A DNA stretch of 64,000 nucleotides. It comes from Tiliqua scincoides. Taxonomy: Eukaryota > Chordata > Lepidosauria > Squamata > Scincidae. Within the stretch, counting starts at the first letter, position 1; each line of letters opens with the position of its first letter. The DNA is taken from the NCBI RefSeq assembly GCF_035046505.1, contig NC_089827.1, forward strand, positions 16,615,353 to 16,679,352, written 5' to 3'. The notes under the pieces are model-generated. The model was not told the origin of the DNA and did no database searches. It saw nothing but the letters and a program-made list of their open reading frames with translations. The position numbers were made by a program, and so were the translations under genes. Below, piece after piece: positions 45,796 to 58,900 of this stretch.

Positions 45796-46078
45796 CCTGC
45801 AATCCCAGTCTCCACCTTTTTCCTCTTCCTCTCTATCTCTTAAAACAAAACACCCCCTTCTTTCTTCCAAAGCCTCCTCTCCCCCAACCCATCCCCACTG
45901 CAAGGTCCTCTCAGACTGGGAGTCCCAGTCCCAGTTTTTTCTCCCCCCCTCCTCCTCCTCCTCTGCAAAGATCTCCACTTCACTTGTAGCAGGTCACACA
46001 CCACTCACTAGCACTTGCTCCCTTTGATACAACAAGGGCTGCAAAAAGCCCACAGCAGAGATCAGGAGGCTGCAAAGC

Positions 46079-46330
46079 TTTCTCGGAAGTAAGCCTCATT
46101 GAATGCAGTGGGGCTTACTTCCGAGTAGACAAGCCTAGGGTTGTGGTATAAGCCTGCAATCCTATGCCCAGTTTCCTGAGAGTAAGCCCTATTGAAGACA
46201 ATGGGACTTACTCCCGAGTAGACATGCCTAGGACTGCGCTGCGAGGCTGCAGTCCTGTGCACACGTTCCTGGGAGTGAGCCCAATTGAAGGCCACGGGAC
46301 TTACTCCCGAGTAGACATGCACAGGGCAGC
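46079..46330. repeat. Three palindromic repeats in tandem at the PNPLA8 promoter
   Basis: Three head-to-tail units, each with attgaa, a GGGACTTACTCCCGAGTAGA or close variant, and ctgcaatcc or ctgcagtcc ends. The array ends about 10 bases before the CpG-rich block begins. Confidence 0.82.
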
Positions 46331-46339
46331 AGGCACGGC

Positions 46340-46600
46340 TTGCAGCCAGGAGGAGGAGGAGCGGGGCGCACGCCTGCCCCGGCCCGGCCCAACCCAGCCC
46401 ATTGCAGGCAGCGGAGGAAGTGACGCGCGAGGCTTCCCGTTCCGGCAGTGCTCGGGGCAGTTGGCGGCCGGACGGGCGCGGCGCGGCGCGGCGGCCCCGG
46501 AGGTGAGAGCGGGCCGAGGGCCTCGGCGCTGGGGAGGGCGCCCTCTAGCCCCCGCCCTGGGGACAGCCGGGGTCCGGGGAGCCTCCCTGCGAGCGTGTGC
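46340..46600 (+). promoter_or_regulatory. PNPLA8: CpG-rich promoter and likely non-coding first exon of PNPLA8
   Basis: A sharply bounded GC- and CpG-rich block in otherwise AT-rich DNA. It contains ggaagtgacgcgcg at about 46416, an ETS-like core joined to a CRE-like half site, and long GCGCGG runs. A consensus donor, ccggag|gtgagag, lies at 46502/46503 and could end a 5' untranslated exon that splices to the acceptor at 49268. Inference: this is the PNPLA8 transcription start region. Three tandem palindromic miniature repeats abut it upstream and a TG-rich minisatellite follows it. Confidence 0.7.
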
Positions 46601-46927
46601 AGCGCTTCGCATCCAGTGTGTGTGTAAACAAGTTGTGTTTGTGTGCCGCCTCTAGTGTGTGTCTGTGTGTTGACAGGTTGCCATCTCAGGTGCGTTTGTA
46701 CAGGTTGCAACCTGCGAGTGTGTGTGTGGGTGCTCACACACAGGTTGCCACCTCTGGAATGAGTGTGTGTGTGTGTGTTGACAGGTCACCATCTCAAGTG
46801 TGTGTGTGTGTTTGTACAGGTTGCAACCTGTGTGTATGTGTCTGTGCCTGCATGTAAACAGGTTGCCACCTCTTGTGTGTCTGTGTGTTGACAGTTTGCC
46901 ATCTCAGGTGCGTTTGTACAGGTTGTG

Positions 46928-46961
<34 letters not shown>

Positions 46962-49900
46962 TCACACATAGGTTGCCACCTCTGGAGTGAGTGTGTGTGT
47001 CTGTGTCTGTGTGTTGACAGGTCACCATCTCAAGTGTGTGTGTGTGTTTGTACAGGTTGCAACCTGTGTGTATGTGTCTGTGTCTGTGTCTGCATGTAAA
47101 CAGGTTGCCACCTCTTGTGTGTCTGTGTGTTGACAGTTTGCCATCTCAGGTGCGTTTGTACAGGTTGTGACCTGTGTGTGTGTGCGCTCACACACAGGTT
47201 GCCACCTCTGGAGTGAGTGTGTGTGTCTGTGTCTGTGTGTTGACAGGTCACCATCTCAAGTGTGTGTGTGTTTGTACAGGTTGCAACCTGTGTGTATGTG
47301 TATGTGTCTGCATGTAAACAGGTTGCCACCTCTTGTGTGTCTGTGTGTTGACAGGTTGCCATCTCAAGTGTGTGTGTTTGTACAGGTTACAACCTTGTGT
47401 GTGTCTGTGTTCACAGGTTGCCACCTCCAGAGTGTGTGTCTGTAAGTGTGTGCACTCAGGTTTCCACCTCTAGAGTGTGTGTGTGTGTGTGTGTTCACAA
47501 GTTGTCCTATCACCCTCTTTGTCCCCCTGTCCCTTCTGCTGCTCCTCCTCTCTCACTTTTGTTTTCTACATTGTATCTGTGTCTGATACTTTGATCCCCA
47601 TGTTCCACCCCAGGCTTCCAAGTTTTGCCATCTTTTCTTTAAAATATACAATATATTCCTATTTTTGTGGGTACTTTTGTGTGTGTGTGTTGTTTTTCAA
47701 CCCCCCCCCCCTTTGAAACTTTCAATTTACTTCTGCCTGTTCAAGGATCCTGAATGAAAATGGAGGGGTACAGATCTGTGGCTTTAATAAACTGTCCCAT
47801 TGTTTGAATGTGTCTTGATCAGCAATGCTTATATAGCTTATGTTTCTTTCACTGCCAGTGAGATGCAGTGCCAGTAAGTGCAGCCTTCAACTAGAACAGC
47901 AATGTGGTAATAATGCATTATGTAACTCTCTCTTTGTGTGGGTGTGTTTCCCCCTGTGTGCATGTGGTGTTTTGTGTTCTTTGCCTTCAACACAGATTCA
48001 GTCCTTACCACTTTAGGTTGGTGGTAAATTTGCATGCCACTGTATGTACAGATTAATTTCATTTAAGCCTATGATGATTGACTGTAATTAATGTTGTGTA
48101 TCTTTCTGTGTCTGTTCAGAAAGCATTCCTCCTTGTTGTGTAGTTCAGTGGTTCTCAAACTTTAGCACCAGGTCCCACTTTTTTAGAATGAGAATCTGTC
48201 AGGACCCGTCAGAAGTGATGTCATGACAGGAAGTGACATCATCCAGCAGGAAATTTTTTAACAAACCTAGGCTACAATCCTTACGCAGGAGGAAGTTCCA
48301 TTTACTATCATTGTTAAAAGTACAGATCTGAAATACTTCCCTAAATGCAGTCACATATCATAGTAGCATCAAGTCTAATGTATTAAAAATAAAATATTGA
48401 AATGAATGGGGAAATTGGCTCATGACCCACCGTTTGAGAAACACTGGTGTAGTTCATTCCTGTATGCTGGGTGGGTTGTCAGTAGTGAATTGTGATTTCT
48501 GAGCTGTACAAGTAAAATTCACGCCATGTTTTCGTCCTTATTTTGCTCTATTGGCCCCTTGTGTAGCTTGCTTGAATATGAATGCAGTTGTTGGTATCCA
48601 GCAATTCTTTCTCAAAATGCAAAGAGAGCCCAGGTATGAAATGCAGCAAGGGGGATCTTGGACACCAAAACTCTGAACTTAATATATTTCTTTAGCAACT
48701 ATATTAAGGAGACATTCTCTCTTTTTAATTTTTTCCCCCAAAATACCCTATCCATCCCCTTTTCTTTTGCATTGACTACTAATATAAATATGGACTCTTG
48801 GGAACCAAGTGCAGCAAAAACTTTTATAGTGGGAGAGGGGTTGCCTTGCAGTAGTGTGGAACTTTTGATTTTGCTAGCTCATCGGTGTACCTGATTATAT
48901 TACTGTAAGCACCCCTGACATAGTGTCTCTTCTCCCATGATTTGGGTAATCATAATCTCTGCTTGGTTTTGGTGCCTTAATCCTTGGGCAATTTAATAGG
49001 CATGATACATATTGCCTGAATACACAGTACTGAACGGATGATCTTTAATTCCCTACCTATAGGAACCACAACTATTATGTTAGGTTTCCTATTGTTGATG
49101 ACTATGCATGACTCATCAGCCTGCTTGAAAAAGTGACTTCCTAGAATGATGCATCTAAATTTGCTAAATTGTGTTTCTTTAGATTAAGATTAAGTCAAGC
49201 TGTTCTTGAATATTTTTCAAGCATGCCTGTCCTCAATAAACTAATGTTTAATTTTTGTTCTATTTCAGGTAATATTATGAAGAGTGATGTTTATTTTTAA
49301 AATACAATTTCTGCAAGGAAAGGATTTATACATGACTTCTGTATTTTTAAGTAATGTCAGTTTGGTTGCCTTTAGATAAGTATTTGTACTTCGTAATTAA
49401 CACAAAAACCCTTTGGGGTAAACAGAGAACCAAGCAACTATGCTTCTTGTACAAACCGAAGCTTTTTTTGAGGATTAGCCACACTACTCCTCTTAGAGTT
49501 TTACATACAAGCAAACCACACTGTAAATGGACCAGAGGCAAAACGCTGTGGTATAATAAGTACATTTATTGCCATGACTTCTTATGTTACAGAATTTCTA
49601 AACTCAGCACTTCTAAGGACTTGGCGAAAACAAGCAGTCGCATGTCACGTTTTAAGAACACTATAGAATCTGTCTCAAAAGTTGTGTCTGGAACTCACAG
49701 TGAGCTGGTTTCACGGATATCTTGGCTAAAATCCCATTCTCGTATATTGACCAAGTCGGTTGACAACAATGGGCATGGCAACAGCTTTCAGGTGAACCTA
49801 GAAAGTGACAAGCGGGCCGCAACTACTCAAGAAGGCTACGACAATAGCTTAGGTGTGAAGCCATCCGTGTCTGCAAGTGGAGACTTGGATCCTGGTGGTG

Positions 49901-52900
49901 CTAATCAAGGTTCACCAAAAGACCTTGCAGATATCAGAAGCAACCTGTTTCATGTTAGCTACTTTGCAACAAACTTTGGAGAAACGTACAACTTTCTGGC
50001 AAGTCACATCAACTGTTATTTTAGCACTGGTGGTATGAATCGAGAGAAAAAAGGGAATGCTTCCCCACCTAAACCACAGAATCAGGTGGGGGAAACACTT
50101 GACCCACCAGAAGAAGACATATTAAGCAACGAAAATAGGATAAATGCTGCATCGGCTTTAATATCTGCAGCACAGTCTCCAGAGGTTGAAAAGACGGATG
50201 CGGCTCCTCCAACTTCTAACAAAAAGAGCATTGCCAGTTTTCTCTCTTACCCTAGTAACAGCGTACAGGCCTTTGTGGATAGTTACATTGGCGGCCTGGT
50301 GCCCAAGTTAAGATCGGATACAAAATCTGCCTTGCAGGAAAAGAGTAAAGTGCAGGAAGGGGAGGAGGTTCTGAAAGATGAGGAGGAGACTAAAAGTGCG
50401 GATGAGAAAGAAAAGAGATTGTCTCTTCAAAGAGAAAAGGTAAGTCTTTAGAAAAGTTTTTTTACGCTATTTCAGTAGATGGCGTACATACAAGAGCAGA
50501 GTTACTTGCTGCGCCATATGAACCTCAATTTATTTTTGTACTCCCTGTTAGGAATATTCTGAATATTTTTGCAACTTCAATTGCCATTTAAAATCTTTAG
50601 ATCAGAGGTCTCCAAACCCTGGCCTGGGGGCCAGATGTGGCCCACAGCGAGCCTCTGTCCAGCCCGCGGCCAGCCTCTTGTCCCCTGAAAGAGGACTAAA
50701 CACTCAACTGAACATGACCAGAGCTGTGTTCTCATTGCATCTGGAGGGCGTTCTGAGGGCCGAGGGGGCTGAGTGAAAGAGCCCACTCATTCATTTATTC
50801 ATTCTTCTAAGTTCCATCTCTAGTTTATTTATTTAAGTTTTAAATTTTTTTCCGGCCCTCAGCACTGCACCAGATATTTCATGCTGCCCTCTGGCCAAAA
50901 CGTTTGAAGACCCCTGCTTTAGATGATGAAGTACACTTAGGGGCACCAGATCTTTTGTGAGGCCTTAAGATATACAGGCATCCCCCCAGTATCTGTGAGG
51001 GATCCATTCCAGGTACTTTCTGTGAATATGGAAGAACCCTATAGATGCAATGCTCCACGCCCCCCACACCTTCTTCCTTCCATTTTCTTAACAAGCAGTC
51101 ATGTTTCTTCCTTTTACAGATGCTACAAGAGGAACTCAATACACAGGCAGGCAGCTTGCACTTTAGGCAGAGGAGACTAAGTGAACAGACAGTTCCTGCC
51201 CTGCTTCCTGTTAACATTCTGATTCTGTCCCCCTAATCTGCAAGTTGCCTGCCTACTTGTTGCTTTCCTCTTGTAGTGTCTCTAAAAGCAAGAAATATGA
51301 CTGCTTGTTAATGAAGAAAATGGAAGGTAATGGGCGCACAGTGTGCAGGGCCCCATGGAGAACTGCAGATAACTGAAACAGCAGGTATTGGATGTGGGGG
51401 GTATGCCTGTATCTAATATAGAAGACCTGATTATTGCTTGTTTGAAAGAGGAAATAATGTTTTTTTAAAAAACAAGATAGTCTGAAACAACTTTGCAAGT
51501 AAGCAAACAAGAGTGACTAGAACGTGTACCCATGCAACCAACATAAGTAGCTGATGACACATCAGAAAAGCTTATGATGTATGACACCTGTGGATGGGAG
51601 ATTTCTTCTTATCCCATTTACAAAAGCTGCTGTAACTACTCACAGGCAATTTTTGTTCACTACAGTTGTATAATCTACAAATGGGTAATATTTACTGACT
51701 TTACAAGATTGTTATAAGGATTATGGCAATAATATGTGATATTTCTCTAATGGTATACTGTCTATATAAATACTAAATGTTATTAAATGGTTACTATGTC
51801 TAGGGCAAGGAAGCCACTTCTCTACCCTCATGTTTACCTCACCTACCTCACAGGGTTATTGTGAGGACAAAAAGATGGGGGAAACTGCGTACACTGCCTG
51901 AACTCCTTGGAGGAAGAGCAATATAATTTTAATAATAATAAAGTATTTATATACCGCTTTTCAACAAAAAGTTCACAAAGCGTTTTACAGAGAAAAATTA
52001 AATAAGTAATGGCTCTAACTAATGGCTCTAACTAATAAATCGTTAGTTTTTTAGTTTTAGTGTTTTTTAAAAAAGCTTTTTGCTATATTAACAAAATCTA
52101 TCTGTTTTCTTAGATTATTGCCAGGGTGAGTATAGATAACAGAACTCGGGCTTTAGCTCAAGCATTACGAAGATCATCTAATAGAAGAGTCTGTATCAAC
52201 AGGGTTGAAGAATTGACATACCATCTCTTGGAATTTCCAGAAAGTAGAGGAGTTGCTATTAAGGTACGCATCAATTCCGTGTTTAATTCCTGAGTGTGAG
52301 TAGGATCATTACCAATTGTGAGGTCAGGGGAGTCATCCTCACCCTGGACATAACTGTGAATAGTGTATTTTGCTACAGAGTCGCATTTGAAAGTTAAGAT
52401 AAGACCTCATCTTTGTGTCAGCTCATGAACCCACAGAAACAGTGATTTGTGTGTCCTATGTTTTCATCAACAGATATCTCTTTTACAGAGTCAGAAATGT
52501 TTTATAATATTCCAAAAACACAAAACTCCACATTACAAAGACTCAGATATTTTCTGGAGATAATCCAGGTCATTTCAGTGTTATAGCAACATACAGAGTT
52601 AATTAGTTGACCTTTGGTATCTGTGTGGGGAACTAGTCCTGGACCCTGCAAGGATTCTGAAAGCCATGGGTAATGAAATCTGTGGGTGGCCTCTGGAGGC
52701 GTCCAGAAGTGTCTGCAGGTTGTATCAGGAAGTGTTCTGAGGTGAGGGGAGACTGCACATGGACTCCTTGCAATTCAGGCCTGCTGGAGTCTTCTAAAAG
52801 CACTTGTGGTTTTTTTGCACTTTGGCTTTATGTCCTCTCAGGCCCTCCAGCACAGACTTGTGTTCCATATTGAGTCAAATCCTCAATTTGCAAACCTGTG

Positions 52901-55900
52901 GATGATGATGGCCAACCTGTATTTACAGTTGTAACTGTTACATTCTTAGTAATTTAACTCTTCTGTTGTTGTGACAGTTCCAAAGCAACACATTTTCAGT
53001 AAGAAAGAGATCCTAATAGCATGTTTCCAACTACCTCTATTTATGTCCAACTGAATTCAGTAGAAACCAAGCTTGTGCTTAGGATTTAAACCTGATACAG
53101 GAAAGAAAAGCATTAATAAAGCATCTGTATCTTAATTTTTAAATATGCACCATATCAAGACTTTTCAGTTTTGGTTTATAGTTGGAACATCAAGTAGGAA
53201 AATGCATTTCTGCTCTGTGTAAACATTTTAATTTTGTGTTTAGGAAAAAATCATTCCCTGCTTGTTGCGTCTAAGAGAGATGAATGATGAAGCTCTTCAG
53301 GCTGCTGTTAGGGAGGCTTTGGCAGTAATTGGATATACGGACTCGGTGAAAGGGTGGGGCATCCGAATTCTCACTATCGACGGTGGGGGAACAAGGTAGG
53401 GCTGTGAAGTTTTGAATCTGTGACTGAAGTGGGGCAATTGGCAATCATTCTTCTCTACTTATGATACATGTTCTGCCAAGCTGGGGAAAAGAATCACAAC
53501 TGAAAAATATACATGTAAGCTGTTGGTGATGAGCTTTCCTCCTTTTGAGAAGTGTTGGAAATAACTGATGGACAATTTCAGATTCCTAAGGGTCAGTCCA
53601 CATGTAACAAAAACAGTGGTTTGGCCTTATGTGAATTAATCCTGTGCTCGGATACCTTCCTCCCCCTTGCCCTGCCTGTGTTTTAGCAAGTCATTTCCAC
53701 TTTGTTACAAAACACATATTGCCTTTGCTTTCAAAATGACTATGATTTGCATGAGTGCTCCAAACAAGGGACAAACTGTGGCATTATTTTGTATCATCCT
53801 AGATTGGTTTGGGCTGCAATCCTTTATACAGTTACCTGGGAGTAAGTCCCACTAAACTCAATTGGACTCGTACTCACTTCTGAGTAGATGTGCCTAGAAT
53901 TGTGCTGTTAGGCTTGATTGACCGCAGAACATCATTAATACAGTAGGCCCTCAGTGTTCAGGGAGATCTGTTCCAGGACCCATGTGGATACCGATTTCCT
54001 TGGGTAATGAAGTATGCAGAAGGGCCTTGCAGGACCTCCTGGATGTGACCTGAAGCACCTTCTGGACACCTCTGGGTGACCTTCTGAGGCATAGTCTCCC
54101 CGGGCCACAGAACTCTTCCCAGGCATGACTGGAAGGTACTTCTGCTTGCTTCTAGGAGGTCCTTGAGGCCCTCCAGACACAGGCTCAGCACCTGTGTGGA
54201 GTCAAATCCATAGGTGCCAAACCCACGGGTAAGGAGGTCCGACTAAGTTAGGCTGCAATCCTGTGCACACTTTCCTGGTAGTAATCCATAAACAACACAC
54301 TGGAATTTATTTCTGACTGGATATGCATAGCATTTTGCTGTCTTTTAACAGCAGGGTTAGTTTCCATTTCCAAAGTACAGCAGAAAGATGGAGGCTGACT
54401 CTACCTCTTCTCTGCATTCTTTGCTCAAAGTGAAAGAATTGTCAGTGATAGGAACAGCCGCAGAAAACTGTTTGGCCTAAGCCTAGCCAAAATTTAGGCA
54501 TCCCAGAGTTTGATCGTTATACAGAAGAATCTCATCTGCTTTCATCCAAGTGTTAACTTCAGTCTTTTTCTTTGAATAAATTTATTAGTTTAAATTCCTA
54601 ACAAATGTATGGAAATTGTATTTATATTCATAATTTTGACTGGGGATCAATGGGGCTCATTTGAGAGAATACCCAGGGGCTCATTTGAGAGAATGCCCAC
54701 ACCTTCCTCATATGTGGGAATAAATAAATTCCAAAATCCAAAACGCTCCAAAATCCAAAAGTCTATTGTTTATAGTTGCTGTTGTTTTACAACTGTTATA
54801 GGTATTATGGTGATGCTAATATTGCTACTTAGTTACCCTGGACACAGTATTGTTTCACTGTGTTAATTGTATGTCATTTTTTTTTTTACTTTTAAGTACT
54901 TATGTGTGAATAAGACCTGGGTCTCATCCCCAAAACACTGCATCATGTATATGTAAATATTCCAAAATCCAGAAAAATCTCAAACACTTCTGATCCCAAG
55001 TATTTTGAATACTCAGCCTGTGATAATTTATTACTTAATGGGTTTAGTATCTGTTACTTTAAGTTTGAGAAACGTGTACTTTTTTTAAAGAAAAAGAATA
55101 TAGTTTCAATTTACTTGCTTGTAAATGTTTTTCATGAATCATAGCAAATGTCCTAGTCTGTTCTGATGACTAGTAAGACTTCAGTATCATAACGCAATGC
55201 TTGCAGCATTGGCATAAACTATGTTACTTCACACTTTACTGTTACAACAGCTGGTGTATTCTGACGTTAGCAAATATGTAGGGACTGATAAATCAAAGGA
55301 TTGGACTATTCAGCAAAACAACTGTGGAAGTCTGGTTCACACATAAACTGGTTTGCACGTAACAGGTAAATTATGACTTGATACGGTGTGAACAAGCCTA
55401 TGAGCGCCATGGGTGTGTACACGCCTCTCTTCCTGAGAAGAGGATAGAGCGAAATTTTGTTCTCATTTTTAAGAACAAACCACTGTTTTTCAATGGACAT
55501 GGACATGATTTGTTAAGTGACTATAGGAAGAAATCAGGATGACAGACAAAATTTTGATTCTGGTTTGTCTTCCCTAGAGCTACTTAGCCAACCTCAGTTC
55601 CCTGAATCTGTACGTAATGGAAAACTGTGGTCTGTTCTTAAAAGAGAAAGCTATTGCTCTTCTATCACTTGATAGACATTGAGAAGGGAGCATGTCCAAA
55701 GCTTGTTTGGAGAAACCATGCCTAGTAATTTGTGATCTCTGCAATTAACTGAGTCAGTACTCTAATTATGCATATTTATGACTCTGCTTTAGTCACATGG
55801 AAAACACTAATCTTTCCAGTAGCACCTGTGTTGTAAGGTCAGAGAGGGTGCTTTCATGACATGAGGCATGTCATAATTCCTCCCAGCAACTATGTGCAAG

Positions 55901-58900
55901 AAGTTATCTTGGCTCCATGACATGATACTTTATTCAGGAATATCTGAAAGAAATCCCTTTTCTAAAGATAAAATTAGAAATGCAGAGAATGTACAGTGGT
56001 ACCTCGCATAATGAATGCCTCGCGCACCGAAAAACTCGCAGAACAAAAGCGTTTTGCAATTTTTGGTGACTCGCACAACGAATTTTTATGACCCGTGCTT
56101 CGCAAGACGAATTTTTTTTTTGGTTTGTTTTGGTTTGTTTTAAGGGGGGGGGATCTTCATGTCCGTTTATGCAGTTTATGCAGTTCACCCTAAGGAAGGG
56201 GGAGGATCGTCATGCCAGTTTATGCAGTTCACCCTAAGGAAGGATGATGAGTTCTTGGGGTTTCCTCGCGCAGCAGCGGGTCAGTCAGCATCCCTCCTTC
56301 CCTCTCACACTCACACTTACGCTCTCTTCACCACCCCTCACTCACTCACTCACAGGGCCAAGCTCCTGTGTGCCTGTCAGGGGTTGCACGTTTTTGTGCC
56401 CCCCCCCCGCAAGCCTGGAACATCACAGCCCTCTCTCTCCCCAAGCCTGGAGCATCCCAGCCTCTCTCCCCCCAAGCCTGGAGCATTGCAGCCTCTCTTT
56501 CCCCCCACCCCAAGCCTGGAGCATCACAACTTCTCTGCAATACAAACACTTTCCCCCCTCTCTCACACACACAGGCTGCCCCCCCCACACTCACACAGCA
56601 GGGGAGGGGTGCCTTCACTCACCTCATCCAGCATCTGAATGTAAGCCCCCCCAGCAACCTGCCATTGCAGCCTCCCCCCCCCCACAAGCCTGATCCCATC
56701 CACCCTAATAAGAGGGGATCTTCATGTCAGTTTATGATCCCGTCCACCCTAGTAAGGGGAGGATCTTCATGTCAGTTTATGTAAGTAAGTCCCATTGTGC
56801 TTGCTCCCAGGAAAGTGTGCACAGGATTACAGCCTTCAAACTCCCCACTCAGCATCCCCCTCCATCGCTCATTCACCCTCTCACTGCCCCATTTCCTTCA
56901 TGTTTCCCCCCATGATCACGGCAAAAGCAAGCAATTGAGTGCAGCTGCTCTGTCCTCCTCCCCAGCTTAGAGCACAATCCTGTGCGTGTCTCCTCAGAAG
57001 TAAGTCCCATTGTGCTTGCTCCCAGGAAAGTGTGCACAGGATTACAGCCTTCAAGCTCCCCACTCAGCATCCCCCTGTTTTTGAAATCCTCAGTACAGTA
57101 TGTATGCCTTTAAAGAGCACTTAATAAACACTTTGTAAACCAAATTTGACTTTGTTCTGACTTTTCTTGCCCATAGGAACGCATTAATTAAATTTCAATG
57201 CATTCCTATGGGAAAACGCGTTTTGCAAAACGAAAAATTCGCATAACGAAAGGACTCGCGGAACGAATTAATTTCGTTATGTGAGGCACCACTGTATTGG
57301 CTTTCAGTACATCTTGTTAGTAGGTACTTTTAGTACATCTAGTTAATATTTCTAGAATGGCAGTACCGTATATGTGTTTCTTCCCTATAACAAGTAATTC
57401 AGAGCAAGATAATGCACCCTGCCTGTCGCGCCTGGAACCTGGGAGGAGGCAGGGCATGGGGGTCAGGCGACCCGCTGGCATTCCCCCACACCCTCTTAGA
57501 GCCCTCTGTCTGCACACCCCGCCACAATCCTGCCGGCCGCAGAGGCAGGGAGCAGAGCGGAGGCGTCCTGGCTGCCGCCGCCACCGCCAGACCAACGGAG
57601 GGCAGAGAGTGTGTAGGGATCGTCCTGTGCTGCTCACTCCCTGCCAGGTGCTTCCCGGTGCCTCCCTCCCTGCTGGCCGCAGCCGCGGGGCAGCGCAGGT
57701 CATTCCCCGAGTGCTCCCTGCTCTCCGTTGGTCTGGCGAGCAGCTGCAGTAGCCAGGATGCCCAGCTCCACTCCCTGCCCCCACAGGCAGCGGGACTGTG
57801 GCAGGGAGTGCAGACGGAGGGCTGTGAGAGGCGAGGGAGCATCGCTGGTAGGCTGCCCTTGCATGCCTTGCCGTCTCCGGGGCTCCTCCGAGGCTCCAGG
57901 CGCAACCGGCTGGGTGCAGGCTGGGGGGAGGTGCAGCTGCCCATCCTCCTACTAGCGCCCCCCCAGGTGCAAATGGCCCCTCCATCTGCCTGGGTGACTG
58001 CGCTGCATGCCTGGCTCCTCCGGCTCCAGGAACGATGAGGGGAGCCGCTGGGTGCAGGCTGGCAGGAAGTTTAGCTGCAAGGAACTCCACATGAGGCCCG
58101 GAGGCACTGCTGCCCTTCCTCCACAGAGGGTCTACTTCCAAGTACATCAGGTGCAACTATGTGCAGCTGTACTTGTTCAGTCACTTGTTGCTTGTCTCTA
58201 TGCTGCGAACTGCATTGCACACTCCCAGATGTGTGTTCTATGTTGTGTGTTCTACATAGAGCCTTTGGCTTAAGGCACCAGGCACTTTAAAGGAGAATTG
58301 GATTAATGGTTCTACTGGTATGCTGTTTCCAGTGTACTTAGAGCCCAGTCCTAGGTTTGTCTACTCAGAAGTAAGTCCCATTAAAGTCTATGGGGCTTAC
58401 TCCCAGGAAAGTGTGGATGGGATTGTGGCCTTACTCTGATAGTGTTTACAAATGGTTGTTAAGAATACAATTAAAAAAATTAGTGAATAAAAATGTGTCT
58501 TATGATCTCTGAGATAGATCATAGTTTTTAATAAATTAGAGACTATTTTTAATACTGTTTTTGCTATACTATGCATACATACTATGTATACATAGTATAG
58601 CAAAAACAGTATTAAAATAGTGTATGTATGTATACATACTATGTACGTATACATGTATGTATAGATGTATACATACTATGTATGTATACTGTGTTTTTAA
58701 TACTATGTTTTTAATAAATTAGTGACTGTACAGTTCTTAAGTAACAATTACTGGTAGGTTATTTTTCAGGATCTGGTAAAATCAGACAAAATTAGTCAGA
58801 CTCAGACACCCCCCTAAGTTTAACCCCCAACTTATCTGAGGGTCATATAAAATCTCATGGTTTTTTTATCAAAGCCTACCCTCGACTTATCTGTGGGATC

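Noticed and set aside
46228-47445. Cys/Val-rich and Thr/His-rich frames across the TG array
   Set aside because: Translations of a TG-rich minisatellite. Dinucleotide repeats leave frames open by chance.
57317-58156. Minus-strand frame of 279 codons and overlapping plus-strand frame of 208 codons
   Set aside because: Both fall on the GC-rich foldback, where self-complementarity makes frames on both strands open. No splice signals or domains.
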